Shown piece by piece: positions 1 through 8,420 of a stretch of 64,000 nt of DNA. Below the pieces are notes generated by a model. The model was given only the letters and a program-made list of their open reading frames with translations. It did no database searches and was not told where the DNA came from. The DNA comes from UBA9926 sp018645765 (GTDB taxonomy: Bacteria > Pseudomonadota > Gammaproteobacteria > Pseudomonadales > Azotimanducaceae), in contig CASIBO010000003.1 of NCBI GenBank assembly GCA_949372755.1, positions 62,001 through 126,000 on the forward strand. The letters are read 5' to 3'. How positions within the stretch are numbered: position 1 is the stretch's first letter; every line of letters begins with the position of its first letter. Both the position numbers and the translations under genes were made by a program.

Positions 1-10
1 CTCTCAAATT

Positions 11-2470
11 ATGAAACACTACTTACTCATCAGCTTAGCGTGTTTGATCACGCTCCCGGTATCGGCAAGTCTCAACTACCAAGAACCGGTCGAGGGCATT
101 GCAAGCCTCGCAAAGGCCCAATTGGCCCCAAGTGTCCGAGTGAACAGCAACGGTACGGCTATGCTTTTATTGGCTCGGTCGCTTTACCCACCGATCGCAA
201 CCCTCTCCGAACCGGAACTACGATTGGGTGGGCTCAGGGTGAATCCTCAGAAAAATATTGGTAGTCGGGTTCGTTACTATCGCGACATTAAGGTTCAGAC
301 GCTGAGCGGCGCCAATCCAAAGGAAGTGGTGAAACCTGAATCAGGCCAACCTAGGATGGCCAAGCCCGTCTCGGGACTACCCGAAAATCCGCAGCTCGCT
401 TATTTTTCTTGGTCACCCGATGAACGAGCCGTTGCCTTCACCCATACCAGCGCTATAGGCGTTGAGCTTTGGGTTTTAGACGTTGCAAACGCCACGGCCC
501 GGCGGTTATCCAAGCGCCTTCTCAACGCGAATTTAGGCTCGCCCTTTACCTGGGCCGCCGACAGTCAATCAATTTTGAGCAAAATTGTTCCTAAGTCTCG
601 AGCGGCACTCATCGACGCCGGACGCTCAGTGCCAACCGGTCCGACCGTCTCGGTCAGTCAGGGCGAAAAAGCTCAAAATCGCACGTATCAGGATTTACTG
701 AAAAGCCCAGCTGACGCCCTCAATTTTGAACAACTCACCCGGTCTGAGTTGTATCGCATCAGCTTAAACGGCCGAGCAAAACTTTGGCAATCCGCTGCCT
801 TGCACGCATCCGTTGCGGTCTCGCCGGATGGCCAGTACGTCATGGTGACGCAAGTAAAAAGGCCTTTTTCTTATTTGGTCCCTTATTACCGCTTTGCTGC
901 AGAGACCAATATTCATACTGATGCGGGCCGGCTCGTGACCCAACTCATTGACCGACCTGTTGAAGAGACGCGCGCTAAAGGCTTCATGGCAACGACAAAC
1001 GAAAAGCGCGGCTTTGAATGGCGAGCTGATCAGGCGGCAACCATCACTTGGATTCAGGCCCTGGACGGCGGCGACCCAAAAAAAGCAGTCCCTTTTCGCG
1101 ATGAACTCCTCGAACTCAAGGCGCCCTTTAACGATGAACCCAGATCACTCATCAAGACGCAAAACAGACTGCGGCAAGTACATTGGGGCGACGAAACGAT
1201 GGCCGTGGTTGATGACATCTGGTATGACAATCGCAACACCAAAAGCTACGCGTTTAATCCCACGGATCCTAGCACGGGCGTTGTGACCCTGTTCGATCGC
1301 AATCTTCAGGATGAGTACAGCGATCCAGGCAAATTCGCAACGACGCGTAACGCACTTAATCAATCGGTTTTAGCGCTGGATCAAGGCCAAGGCTATTTGT
1401 TTGGCAAGGGATTTTCCGATGCCGGTCAGTTCCCGTTCGTCGACACGATTAACCTCCGGCTTGGCACAACCCAGCGGCTGTACCAGTCCGCCTACACCGA
1501 CCGGGTTGAACGACTCTTGAGCGCGATTGACCTAACAACGGGTGATTTACTCGTGAGCATCGAGTCACCTAGCACCTACCCCAACTACTATCTCAGAAAT
1601 ATTCGCTCACCTTCTCTGACGCCTGTCACCGATTTTGAGAACCCGTATGCTGCGCTGGCCAACACTCAGAAGACACTGATGACCTACCAGCGAGACGATG
1701 GCTTGAGCCTTTCAGGCACCCTGTACCTACCCGAGACCTATCAGCCTGGCTCAGGCACGCGGCTCCCTCTACTGCTTTGGGCCTACCCAGTTGAATACAA
1801 AGACGTCCAGAGTGCAGGCCAAACGACCAGCAACCCCAATGCCTTCACCTACCCCTACTACGGCAGCCCCATTTTTTGGGTGACCCAGGGTTTTGCGGTG
1901 CTCGATGATGCAGCCTTTCCGATTGTGGGCGAAGGCGATGCCGAACCGAATGACAGCTTTCGCCGGCAGTTAGTGGCTAATGCCGCCGCTGCCATCAAGG
2001 CCCTCGATCAACGCGGCATCATCGACCCGAAAAGGGTTGCCGTTGGCGGGCATTCCTATGGCGCTTTCATGGTGGCCAACTTGCTCAGCCACTCTAATTT
2101 ATTCGCAGCCGGCATTGCGCGCTCTGGCGCCTACAACCGAACCTTGACGCCCTTTGGATTTCAACGCGAGGAGCGCAGCTATTGGGAGGCCCCTGAGGTT
2201 TACTACGACATGTCGCCCTTTATGCATGCGGATAAAATGAAAACGCCGCTTTTGCTTATTCATGGCGAAGCCGATAATAATTCTGGGACCTACCCCATGC
2301 AAAGCGAGCGCTACTTCAACGCCCTCAAGGGCTTGGGTGCCCCTGCGCGACTGGTCATTTTGCCGAAGGAGAGTCACGGTTACCGGGCTCAAGAGAGTAT
2401 TCTGCATATGCTTTGGGAGCAGGACGAATGGTTGCAACAGCACCTGATGCCAAATCAAACCACACCTTAG
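11..2470 (+). CDS. Secreted S9-family (prolyl oligopeptidase-like) serine peptidase
   Basis: This is an 819-residue exported serine peptidase. It starts with a signal peptide (MKHYLLISLACLITLPVSAS, cleaved near residue 20), followed by a beta-propeller-like region to about residue 560 and a C-terminal alpha/beta-hydrolase domain. The nucleophile Ser682 lies in GGHSYGAF. Asp755 in LLIHGEADNNS and His789 in PKESHGY complete the triad. The order Ser-Asp-His and the insert-rich propeller fit the S9C/glutamyl-endopeptidase-like branch of S9. It probably degrades peptides in the periplasm or outside the cell. Only 10 bases precede the ATG, so promoter and ribosome site cannot be judged and an upstream partner could lie outside the window. 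The peptidase call is strong; the cleavage specificity is not readable. Confidence 0.9.
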   Translation: MKHYLLISLACLITLPVSASLNYQEPVEGIASLAKAQLAPSVRVNSNGTAMLLLARSLYPPIATLSEPELRLGGLRVNPQKNIGSRVRYYRDIKVQTLSGANPKEVVKPESGQPRMAKPVSGLPENPQLAYFSWSPDERAVAFTHTSAIGVELWVLDVANATARRLSKRLLNANLGSPFTWAADSQSILSKIVPKSRAALIDAGRSVPTGPTVSVSQGEKAQNRTYQDLLKSPADALNFEQLTRSELYRISLNGRAKLWQSAALHASVAVSPDGQYVMVTQVKRPFSYLVPYYRFAAETNIHTDAGRLVTQLIDRPVEETRAKGFMATTNEKRGFEWRADQAATITWIQALDGGDPKKAVPFRDELLELKAPFNDEPRSLIKTQNRLRQVHWGDETMAVVDDIWYDNRNTKSYAFNPTDPSTGVVTLFDRNLQDEYSDPGKFATTRNALNQSVLALDQGQGYLFGKGFSDAGQFPFVDTINLRLGTTQRLYQSAYTDRVERLLSAIDLTTGDLLVSIESPSTYPNYYLRNIRSPSLTPVTDFENPYAALANTQKTLMTYQRDDGLSLSGTLYLPETYQPGSGTRLPLLLWAYPVEYKDVQSAGQTTSNPNAFTYPYYGSPIFWVTQGFAVLDDAAFPIVGEGDAEPNDSFRRQLVANAAAAIKALDQRGIIDPKRVAVGGHSYGAFMVANLLSHSNLFAAGIARSGAYNRTLTPFGFQREERSYWEAPEVYYDMSPFMHADKMKTPLLLIHGEADNNSGTYPMQSERYFNALKGLGAPARLVILPKESHGYRAQESILHMLWEQDEWLQQHLMPNQTTP

Positions 2471-2538
2471 CCAGATAAATCGACGTCTTATGGCGCCTGG
2501 TCTGGGTCTTTTTTGCCTTTTTTTCGGCTCGATCTAAC

Positions 2539-2561
2539 CGCGTTTTATTTGTTAGAACGCG
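2539..2561. other. Small inverted repeat in the gap before the di-iron protein gene
   Basis: A CGCGTT arm at 2539-2544 is repeated as AACGCG at 2556-2561. A competing pair, CTAAC at 2534-2538 and GTTAG at 2551-2555, overlaps it, so two mutually exclusive hairpins are possible. No T-tract follows on the plus strand. It could end transcription of the peptidase gene or be chance. Confidence 0.25.
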
Positions 2562-2639
2562 TGACCTTGACGTCTGCAGGCCTTTAACCCGCGACGAATC
2601 TCTGATTAACTCAGACGCTAATGCTCAAGCCTTGTTTTA

Positions 2640-3524
2640 ATGTCACAACCGCATCCCATGGATAACATCGTCGTTCGTCAACTGCGGTTTGACTTTGATC
2701 AGACTGAGACCGGTTGCGTTTGGAGTCAAAGCTCCCCCGAATTTTCGATGTTCCTCAATGCCCTCGGACTTCATGTACCCTACTTCGAGCGATTTCTCGT
2801 CAAGGTAATGCGGCAATACCGCAGCGAATTAACCGACCCGAGCCTTGCGATCGACGTGCAAGCCATCATCGGCCAAGAGGCGCATCATGCCTTCAACTTT
2901 GTTCGTTGGAATCAGGTCTTGTGCGCGCGGTATCCAGAACTGCGTCGTCTTGAACAATCTGCCGAGTCGTTCTTTCAAACCGCATTTGACGCCCGCAGCA
3001 AGCGCTTCAAGGTTGGGTTTACGGCAGGCTATGAAACCTTCACTTTTTTAGGCGGCATGATTATTCTGGATCGCTATGAAGAACTTATGGGCGACGCCGA
3101 CCCTGATCTTCGAGCCCTCTGGGTCTGGCATCAGGTTGAAGAAGTTGAGCATGGCGCCGTCGCTTTTGATTTTTATCGAACCCTGTATCCAGATGATCAG
3201 TGGTATCGCCGGCTCATGATTGTTCACGCCTTTCTCCACATCAGCTGGCAAACCTTCAAGGCCTACCGGCACATGATGCATCGAGAAGGCTATTACCATT
3301 CAGTCCGTAAAGCCGTTACAGGCTGGCGATTTTTCTTTGGCTTTGCCTGGGATCTTGCACGCAGTGCGCTGCCGGTCTTTTCGCGACGGTATCATCCCCG
3401 ATCGCATCCGATCTGCAATGAGAAACAGAACCCGGTGGCGGTTGCTTGGCGAGACTCTGTGCTGGCCGGCGGCCAAGCAGAGCACCTGGATTCAGAGACA
3501 AGCCAGCACTTGTCTGCCCCTTAA
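2640..3524 (+). CDS. Predicted metal-dependent hydrolase (PF10118-like) with a di-iron ferritin-like signature
   Basis: This 294-residue soluble protein resembles the family labelled 'predicted metal-dependent hydrolase' (PF10118). The sequence shows two ExxH motifs, E80-A-H-H83 and E168-V-E-H171. Single glutamates at E50 (YFERF) and E132 (AGYETFT) lie at the spacing expected of the other two helices. E, ExxH, E, ExxH is the classical carboxylate-bridged di-iron pattern, so an oxygen-using di-iron enzyme is at least as likely as a hydrolase. No convincing ribosome site precedes ATG 2640; an in-frame ATG at 2658 is the alternative. The next gene, 30 bp downstream on the same strand, is the SOI-like membrane protein, so the two are probably co-transcribed. 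The substrate is unknown. Confidence 0.75.
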   Translation: MSQPHPMDNIVVRQLRFDFDQTETGCVWSQSSPEFSMFLNALGLHVPYFERFLVKVMRQYRSELTDPSLAIDVQAIIGQEAHHAFNFVRWNQVLCARYPELRRLEQSAESFFQTAFDARSKRFKVGFTAGYETFTFLGGMIILDRYEELMGDADPDLRALWVWHQVEEVEHGAVAFDFYRTLYPDDQWYRRLMIVHAFLHISWQTFKAYRHMMHREGYYHSVRKAVTGWRFFFGFAWDLARSALPVFSRRYHPRSHPICNEKQNPVAVAWRDSVLAGGQAEHLDSETSQHLSAP

Positions 3525-3554
3525 AAGATCCGTTCTACAGCCCCGAGGCCTATC

Positions 3555-4073
3555 ATGAGCAACCTGCTTCACCCATCGAACCGGCTCTATTATGCCGTCA
3601 TTGGACATGCCATGACGGTGTTGTTTATCGGCCTGATTGCTGGGATTTTCCTTATTTTTTCGCTTTTAGATGCGGTGACCCTTTGGCCACTACCCGCTTG
3701 GGAGGTCCGTATTCCTGGCTCCACGCGAGGCTGGCAAGCCGCGCATGTTGGCGGCATTTTAAATGGCGTAATGATCGCCGCCGGGGCCCTGCTGATGGCC
3801 AAGCTAGAGCTTGAAGGTCAGTCCGAACGCTGGGTTGGTTGGGGGCTCATCATTACGGGCTGGGCCAATACGGTTTTCTATTGGGCGGGTAACGTTGCGC
3901 AAAACCGCGGGCTTTCCGTCAGCACAACACCCTTTGGCGACGGCGATTTGGCCGGCGCCATTGCGTTCTTGGGCGGTGGGGTCGGGATGTTTTTCACGTT
4001 TATCGCTATTGCCTTATTAGGGCGCCGCGCTTTTGAATTGGCTGGCAAAGGCGCTGACACGAACGATTCTTAA
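3555..4073 (+). CDS. Styrene-oxide-isomerase-like heme membrane protein
   Basis: This 172-residue protein has four predicted membrane helices. It matches, from memory, the motif order of styrene oxide isomerase (StyC/SOI), which rearranges epoxides to aldehydes. The motifs are GHAM (17-20), PGSTRGW (54-60), AAHVGGILNG (62-71), GWANTVFYW (102-110) and NRGL (117-120). Residues equivalent to the SOI heme ligand His58 and to Asn64 and Tyr103 are His64, Asn70 and Tyr109, with identical spacing. The SOI Asp95 position is Thr101 here. The start is supported by GAGG six bases upstream. It follows the di-iron protein gene by 30 bp. Most annotation pipelines would call it hypothetical. The fold assignment is good; the epoxide substrate and even the isomerase reaction are inferred. 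Confidence 0.65.
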   Translation: MSNLLHPSNRLYYAVIGHAMTVLFIGLIAGIFLIFSLLDAVTLWPLPAWEVRIPGSTRGWQAAHVGGILNGVMIAAGALLMAKLELEGQSERWVGWGLIITGWANTVFYWAGNVAQNRGLSVSTTPFGDGDLAGAIAFLGGGVGMFFTFIAIALLGRRAFELAGKGADTNDS

Positions 4074-4206
4074 AAGCCTCAGGCTCAGACCTTACGCCAT
4101 TGCGGCAATTACCGTCATTGTAGGGTCGATAGTCCGGTATCATCTCCGCACCAGCAAACGCGCTACCCGCTCTTAGGCTTTCAAGGTTGATCTTCTCGGT
4201 GCGTCA

Positions 4207-4740
4207 ATGAATACTTTGCTCATGTTTTACACAATGATTTACCAACATCCTCGCCGGCGCTTGCTAGCCCTTATAACCGCCATGCTCGTTATCGTTAGTG
4301 CAGACGCCGCGCCGCGGCGTATGGCCTGCCTGTCCGAGACCGGAGAGTCCTCAGCGCGATATTGGTCTGAGCAAGCAAAAAACAACCGCAATTTTGGCAA
4401 CTTCGCTAAAGCCAATCGGTTTGAGCAACATGCAGCCCACTGCGAAGCGTCTGAATACGGCAGAAAAGTTGTGGTGACCTTCGATGCCGAACCGAGCGCT
4501 GCGGATATCCAATCCGCCGATTTTCAGCTCTATACCATCTGCGGGCTCGAAGGCGGCGATATCGTTCAAGCGAAAATCACATCGAACGACGAGACCTACA
4601 CCGTCTCGTATTATCACAACTACCATCGAATGATGCGCTACTTCCACATAGACCGAGACAGTCTGACAGCAGGATTTGTGGACCAACGCGATTTCCAGTG
4701 CCGGTTTGAGTCTTATGACCTCTCAGATAAATTACTATAA
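4207..4740 (+). CDS. Small secreted protein of unknown function
   Basis: This 177-residue protein is not one I recognise. A hydrophobic segment (LLALITAMLVIVSADA, about residues 19-34) after an arginine-rich stretch looks like a signal peptide. Methionine 10 (base 4234) could be the true start, because neither start has a clear ribosome site. The mature part is polar and aromatic, with cysteines near residues 40, 79, 118 and 165 that could form disulfides in the periplasm. It ends 23 bp before the asparaginase-like gene on the same strand, so they may share a transcript. No catalytic motif is visible. Confidence 0.6.
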   Translation: MNTLLMFYTMIYQHPRRRLLALITAMLVIVSADAAPRRMACLSETGESSARYWSEQAKNNRNFGNFAKANRFEQHAAHCEASEYGRKVVVTFDAEPSAADIQSADFQLYTICGLEGGDIVQAKITSNDETYTVSYYHNYHRMMRYFHIDRDSLTAGFVDQRDFQCRFESYDLSDKLL

Positions 4741-4763
4741 ACCGCGGCAAGAGGTTATCTGAC

Positions 4764-5309
4764 GTGACCATCATCGACATCCTGACCACCGGTGGCACCA
4801 TCGACAAGATCTATTTTGATCAGAAGAGCGAGTATGAAGTTGGCGACCCGATTGTTGGTCCGTTACTGACCTCGATGCACGTCGGCTTTGACTTCACCGT
4901 TGAGCAGCTCATGCGCGTCGATAGCCTGGACATGACCGACACCCATCGCTCAATGATTTACGAACGCACCAAACGGTCACCCTCTCAACAGGTTTTGATC
5001 ACCCACGGGACAGACGGCATGATCAAAACCGCGCAAAGATTGTCCAAAATAAAGGGCAAGACCATCGTCTTGACGGGGTCATTGCAGCCCGCAGCGTTTG
5101 CCCACAACGACGCGGTTTTCAATATCGGCGCTGCCGTGAGCGCGGTTCAAACCCTGGGCTTTGGCGTTTACCTCGCGATGAATGGCCAGATTTTCACCCC
5201 CGATAAGGTCGTTAAAAACTTGGACGAAAACCGGTTTGAACAAAAGCCAGCTGAAGCCGCGGGGAGGCTCGCGCCCAGCCAAATTCCACCGGATCGCTTC
5301 ACAAAATAA
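4764..5309 (+). CDS. Single-domain asparaginase-like protein
   Basis: This 181-residue protein corresponds to the N-terminal catalytic domain of bacterial type I/II L-asparaginases. The first active-site motif, TTGGTID (Thr12), and the second, THGTDGM (Thr83-Asp84), are both present, as is the following VLTGSLQPA segment. The C-terminal domain of the usual 330-residue enzyme is absent, and there is too little room downstream (107 bp to the next, convergent gene) for a lost second half. One-domain members of this family exist, so the gene need not be broken. Translation begins with GTG. Hydrolysis of asparagine, or of another small amide, is possible but not shown. Confidence 0.75.
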   Translation: MTIIDILTTGGTIDKIYFDQKSEYEVGDPIVGPLLTSMHVGFDFTVEQLMRVDSLDMTDTHRSMIYERTKRSPSQQVLITHGTDGMIKTAQRLSKIKGKTIVLTGSLQPAAFAHNDAVFNIGAAVSAVQTLGFGVYLAMNGQIFTPDKVVKNLDENRFEQKPAEAAGRLAPSQIPPDRFTK

Positions 5310-5415
5310 GACAATTTCAGGCCTAAGGCAGCCCCACCCACAATGAAGTTGCGGCATTGCAACGATCTAAAGTCTCTTTTTTTAAAGCCATGGCGCAATG
5401 ATCGGCCCAACCTGA

Positions 5416-6003
5416 CTATGGCGTTGTCGACTCTAACAAGTCCTGCCGGGCTCGAAGGCGATCGATCAAAGCTTGCCGATCCGCTTCAGGCAGCCCTTCT
5501 AGGCGAGCCCGTCTGTCCGACATCATTTGATCGCGCTCCTCAGGTGACATCGCATCCAGTTTTGACTTGCGCCCCTGACGAAAGGCATCGCGCGCCTCAG
5601 GTGACCGCGGCGCCATCCTGGCATGACCGTCCCCACGCTTTTCAGAATGCGGCTTTCGCATCCGGTCTGACTGTAACGCGCGTCTCTGGGTCATGCGCCG
5701 CGCACGGTCTGAGGGGGATAGACCATCCAACTTAGCCCGTCGCGCCGCCTTAAACTGCTCACGGGCGTCAGGTGACATCAAAGACACGTTAGCCTTGCGT
5801 TCTGCGCGCTTCTGATCCCGCTGCTCGGGTGTCAGCGCGGCCCAGTCCGCTCGGCGTTGGGATTGATCTGCATTCGACGCGACGATGCTCTGAGCCTCAG
5901 CAGTTGGCTGAGGCGCCAACCCTGAATCTGATAAAGCCGCGTTTATCGGCAAGAATCCAATCAAAGCCGTGAGTAGCGTCAGGGAATGGTTGACTTTTAA
6001 CAT
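5416..6003 (-). CDS. Secreted charged repeat protein
   Basis: This protein of about 195 residues has a signal peptide (MLKVNHSLTLLTALIGFLPINAALS). It is followed by at least five tandem units of about 20-30 residues, each built on 'hydrophobic-[ST]P-E/D-x-R-D/E-x-hydrophobic-x-x-x-R-[RK]-A/S-K/R-L-x-x-hydrophobic'. It is extremely rich in Arg, Asp, Gln and Ala, and likely forms amphipathic helices, like periplasmic Spy/DUF3106-type repeat proteins. An ATG eight codons upstream (6027) also exists. I chose 6003 because GGAG lies seven bases before it and the signal peptide then starts cleanly. It is convergent with the asparaginase-like gene. The function is unknown; periplasmic chaperone or metal-binding roles are only analogies. 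Confidence 0.7.
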   Translation of the reverse strand: MLKVNHSLTLLTALIGFLPINAALSDSGLAPQPTAEAQSIVASNADQSQRRADWAALTPEQRDQKRAERKANVSLMSPDAREQFKAARRAKLDGLSPSDRARRMTQRRALQSDRMRKPHSEKRGDGHARMAPRSPEARDAFRQGRKSKLDAMSPEERDQMMSDRRARLEGLPEADRQALIDRLRARQDLLESTTP

Positions 6004-6116
6004 CGCAATGCTCCAAATGAATGACACCGTGACAGTGCGCTAAGCGGGCTGAACCGAAGCTGAACCCGAACAAGGTTTCACGCCCGATGCTATCCGATCA
6101 AAGCGCTCCAGACGGC

Positions 6117-7682
6117 TCACATCGCATCGGTTGCGGGGGCCCCCCGAGAAGAGTCATCCGCCATCATCATGGCTTCAGACAAGCTCTCGAGCATGTGAAT
6201 GCGCTTCGGATCGGTCTTTTTAACGTCTTTCATTTCATCGGGATCGGTATCCAGATGAAATAACTGCTCTTCACCCTTACTATTGCGCGTATACCGGTAC
6301 CCATCTTTCACCAGCGTGCGCGTTCGTGCGGGTATTGGCGTCAGTTTAGCGGTTACCAACGGCACATCATCTTCGATTAAAACAAAATCCCGCACGGCGG
6401 TGGCAGGCGCGGCAATGGTTGGCAGCAAGCTATGGCCTTGAAGCCCATCGTAGGCCTTAATCCCGCAAGCCGCCATCAGGGTCGGTCCCAGATCGATCGT
6501 TGAGGCCAGCGCCTGGGTCCTACCAGCCTCATATCCGGGCACTCGGATTAAAAGCGGCACTTGGAGCGTTCCTCGATAGTGCATAAAGCCTTTTAAAAAC
6601 AAGCCATGCTCGCCCATCATATCCCCGTGATCCGAGGTAAAGACTATAATGGTATCCTCGCTCAAACCCAGGCTTTCAATTCGAGCAAGGATCTCACCCA
6701 CCCCCTCGTCAATCATCCCAATCATGCCATAGGTCGCAGCCATGGCCTCAGCCAGTAGCGCATCATTGCCGTAACCGCACGGGCTGACCCAATTGCGCTG
6801 ATCCTTTGGGTGGATGTCTTTGAAAAGCCTCAAATGCGCTGGGGCGTCTTTAAGGTCGTCATGGCGGCTTTCAGGCAAAAGCATCTCTTCGGGCCGGTAC
6901 GCATCAAACCATTTGCCGGGTGGCGTTAGCGGGTGATGCGGATCGGGAAACGAGCAAACCGCAAGAAACGGCGTCTGGTGCTGATGGGCCGACTCAATAA
7001 ACGCAAGAGTCCGCTCTGTCACAAATCGAGTTGAATGCAGACGCTCATCATACGGCGGCTGGTAAATCTGACGCCAATGCTTCGATCGTTTTGAACCTTG
7101 TACATCGCGATCCTGATCAATCACGAGCTTTGATAAATCGCCCCCCTGCGCCAGCGCCCATTGCAGATGATGACCGGCAACGCTTGCGCCATGATCAAGG
7201 CTGAGCTCGATCTGACCAAAGCCATAGTAGTCTTGCGGATCCGCTGCTGGGCCTGCGGTATATCGCTCATAATCTTCAATGGCATCCCAACCCGCAGGAT
7301 AGGGCGATTGACTGGACGGCCCACCCCGAAATGGCACCATCGAGTTTTTACTGACGCCATGCTGCAAGTGTGACTTACCGATCAGCGCCGTTCGATAGCC
7401 TGATTTTCGGAAACCCCGAACGAAGGTGTTGACGCTTGGCTCCAATGAGCGATCATTGAAAATGACGCCATGAGCTGAGGGCATCCGACCGGTCATTAGG
7501 GTTGAGCGGTTCGGCATGCAGACGGGGTTAGATACCCAAGCGTTATCAAACACCATAGACCGTGACGCCAAAGCATCAAGATGCGGGGTTTTTAAGATCG
7601 GATTACCCATGAACCCTGTGTCAGTGGCGCGCTGCTGATCCGTAATGACCAACAAAACATTGGGTGGCGGCTTCGCGTTCAT
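6117..7682 (-). CDS. Sulfatase (formylglycine-dependent, choline-sulfatase/arylsulfatase family)
   Basis: This 521-residue type I sulfatase hydrolyses sulfate esters. The metal-binding N-terminus VLLVITDQQR (Asp15) is followed by the activation motif C55-M-P-N-R59 with STLMTGR. Cys55 would be converted to formylglycine. A second metal site is visible in TSDHGDMMGEHG. There is no signal peptide, so it appears cytoplasmic, as for choline-sulfatase-like enzymes. AAGGAG eight bases before the ATG supports the start. The formylglycine-generating enzyme it needs is not in this window. The substrate is unknown, and a phosphonate monoester hydrolase activity cannot be excluded in this superfamily. 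It is divergent from the Ddn-like gene at 7899. Confidence 0.88.
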   Translation of the reverse strand: MNAKPPPNVLLVITDQQRATDTGFMGNPILKTPHLDALASRSMVFDNAWVSNPVCMPNRSTLMTGRMPSAHGVIFNDRSLEPSVNTFVRGFRKSGYRTALIGKSHLQHGVSKNSMVPFRGGPSSQSPYPAGWDAIEDYERYTAGPAADPQDYYGFGQIELSLDHGASVAGHHLQWALAQGGDLSKLVIDQDRDVQGSKRSKHWRQIYQPPYDERLHSTRFVTERTLAFIESAHQHQTPFLAVCSFPDPHHPLTPPGKWFDAYRPEEMLLPESRHDDLKDAPAHLRLFKDIHPKDQRNWVSPCGYGNDALLAEAMAATYGMIGMIDEGVGEILARIESLGLSEDTIIVFTSDHGDMMGEHGLFLKGFMHYRGTLQVPLLIRVPGYEAGRTQALASTIDLGPTLMAACGIKAYDGLQGHSLLPTIAAPATAVRDFVLIEDDVPLVTAKLTPIPARTRTLVKDGYRYTRNSKGEEQLFHLDTDPDEMKDVKKTDPKRIHMLESLSEAMMMADDSSRGAPATDAM

Positions 7683-7898
7683 CTAACGTGCTCCTTATCC
7701 CTGCCCGCTACTTAGCCTTGGTTTCAACCGTATCACCAGAGCAGTTTCGGACTTTTTCCGAGCTTAACACGGAACATTCAGCATGAGCGGTGCGTACCTG
7801 CTCGATCGGATATCCGCTAGGGGGACACTGCCGCGTTCTGCTACCGGCGCCGCGGAACGTGGTAGCCTTGACACGAGAAAGAACAGACTTGTGGCGCT

Positions 7899-8420
7899 AT
7901 GAAAGCAAGACTTCTGCAATGGATGCTAAACATTTCGAGCACGGCTTTAGGAGGGCGATTGTTCGTTGCGCTGCTCTCCCCCATCGATCGATGGTTACTG
8001 CTCAAAACGAATGGTCTCGTCAGCATTGCCAGCTTTGGCACACCAACGCTACTGCTGACGACCTTAGGCCGAAAGACGGGTCAGCCGCGGGCAACGCCCC
8101 TCATGTATCTATCGGACTCACAGCAACCGATGCTACTGTATGTTATCGGCTCAAGTGGCGGTCGGCCCGCAATGCCCGCGTGGGTTTTAAACCTGAGGGC
8201 CAACCCAGAGGTCCTCGTTACCCGCAACGGCCTTATCCAGGACTATCAGGCGAGGGCGCTATATGGCGACCAGCACAGGGCAATCTGGCAACGGTTTATT
8301 CGTTTTAATCCGGGGTTCGCGCGCTATGAAGGCCGATTGACCCGCAGCATCCCGATTATCGAACTAACGCCGCGTGCGACTCAGGCTCAAGGCTTCTCGG
8401 CGATTCAACGCCTAGGCTAA
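7899..8420 (+). CDS. Ddn-like (deazaflavin-dependent nitroreductase family) split-barrel protein
   Basis: This 173-residue protein matches the 'nitroreductase family deazaflavin-dependent oxidoreductase' fold (PF04075). The signature LLTTLGRKTGQPRATPL spans about residues 52-68, then LYVIGSSGGRPAMPAWVLNLRANPEV and the C-terminal RSIPIIELTP. Proven members use reduced F420. Proteobacterial members may use F420 or another flavin, or may be uncharacterised ester hydrolases. The ribosome site is weak. The last codons overlap the end of the convergent SnoaL-like gene by 4 bp. A second paralogue lies at 58414. Confidence 0.75.
   Translation: MKARLLQWMLNISSTALGGRLFVALLSPIDRWLLLKTNGLVSIASFGTPTLLLTTLGRKTGQPRATPLMYLSDSQQPMLLYVIGSSGGRPAMPAWVLNLRANPEVLVTRNGLIQDYQARALYGDQHRAIWQRFIRFNPGFARYEGRLTRSIPIIELTPRATQAQGFSAIQRLG

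Noticed and set aside
5343..5735. 130-codon plus-strand frame opposite the secreted repeat protein
   Set aside because: It is antisense to a protein with a clear signal peptide and repeat periodicity; a shadow frame.
7867..7872. TTGACA upstream of the first Ddn-like gene
   Set aside because: No -10-like hexamer lies 16-18 bases downstream; probably chance.
7790..8308. 172-codon plus-strand frame overlapping the first Ddn-like gene
   Set aside because: It lies in another frame over a protein with clear family motifs and shows none itself.
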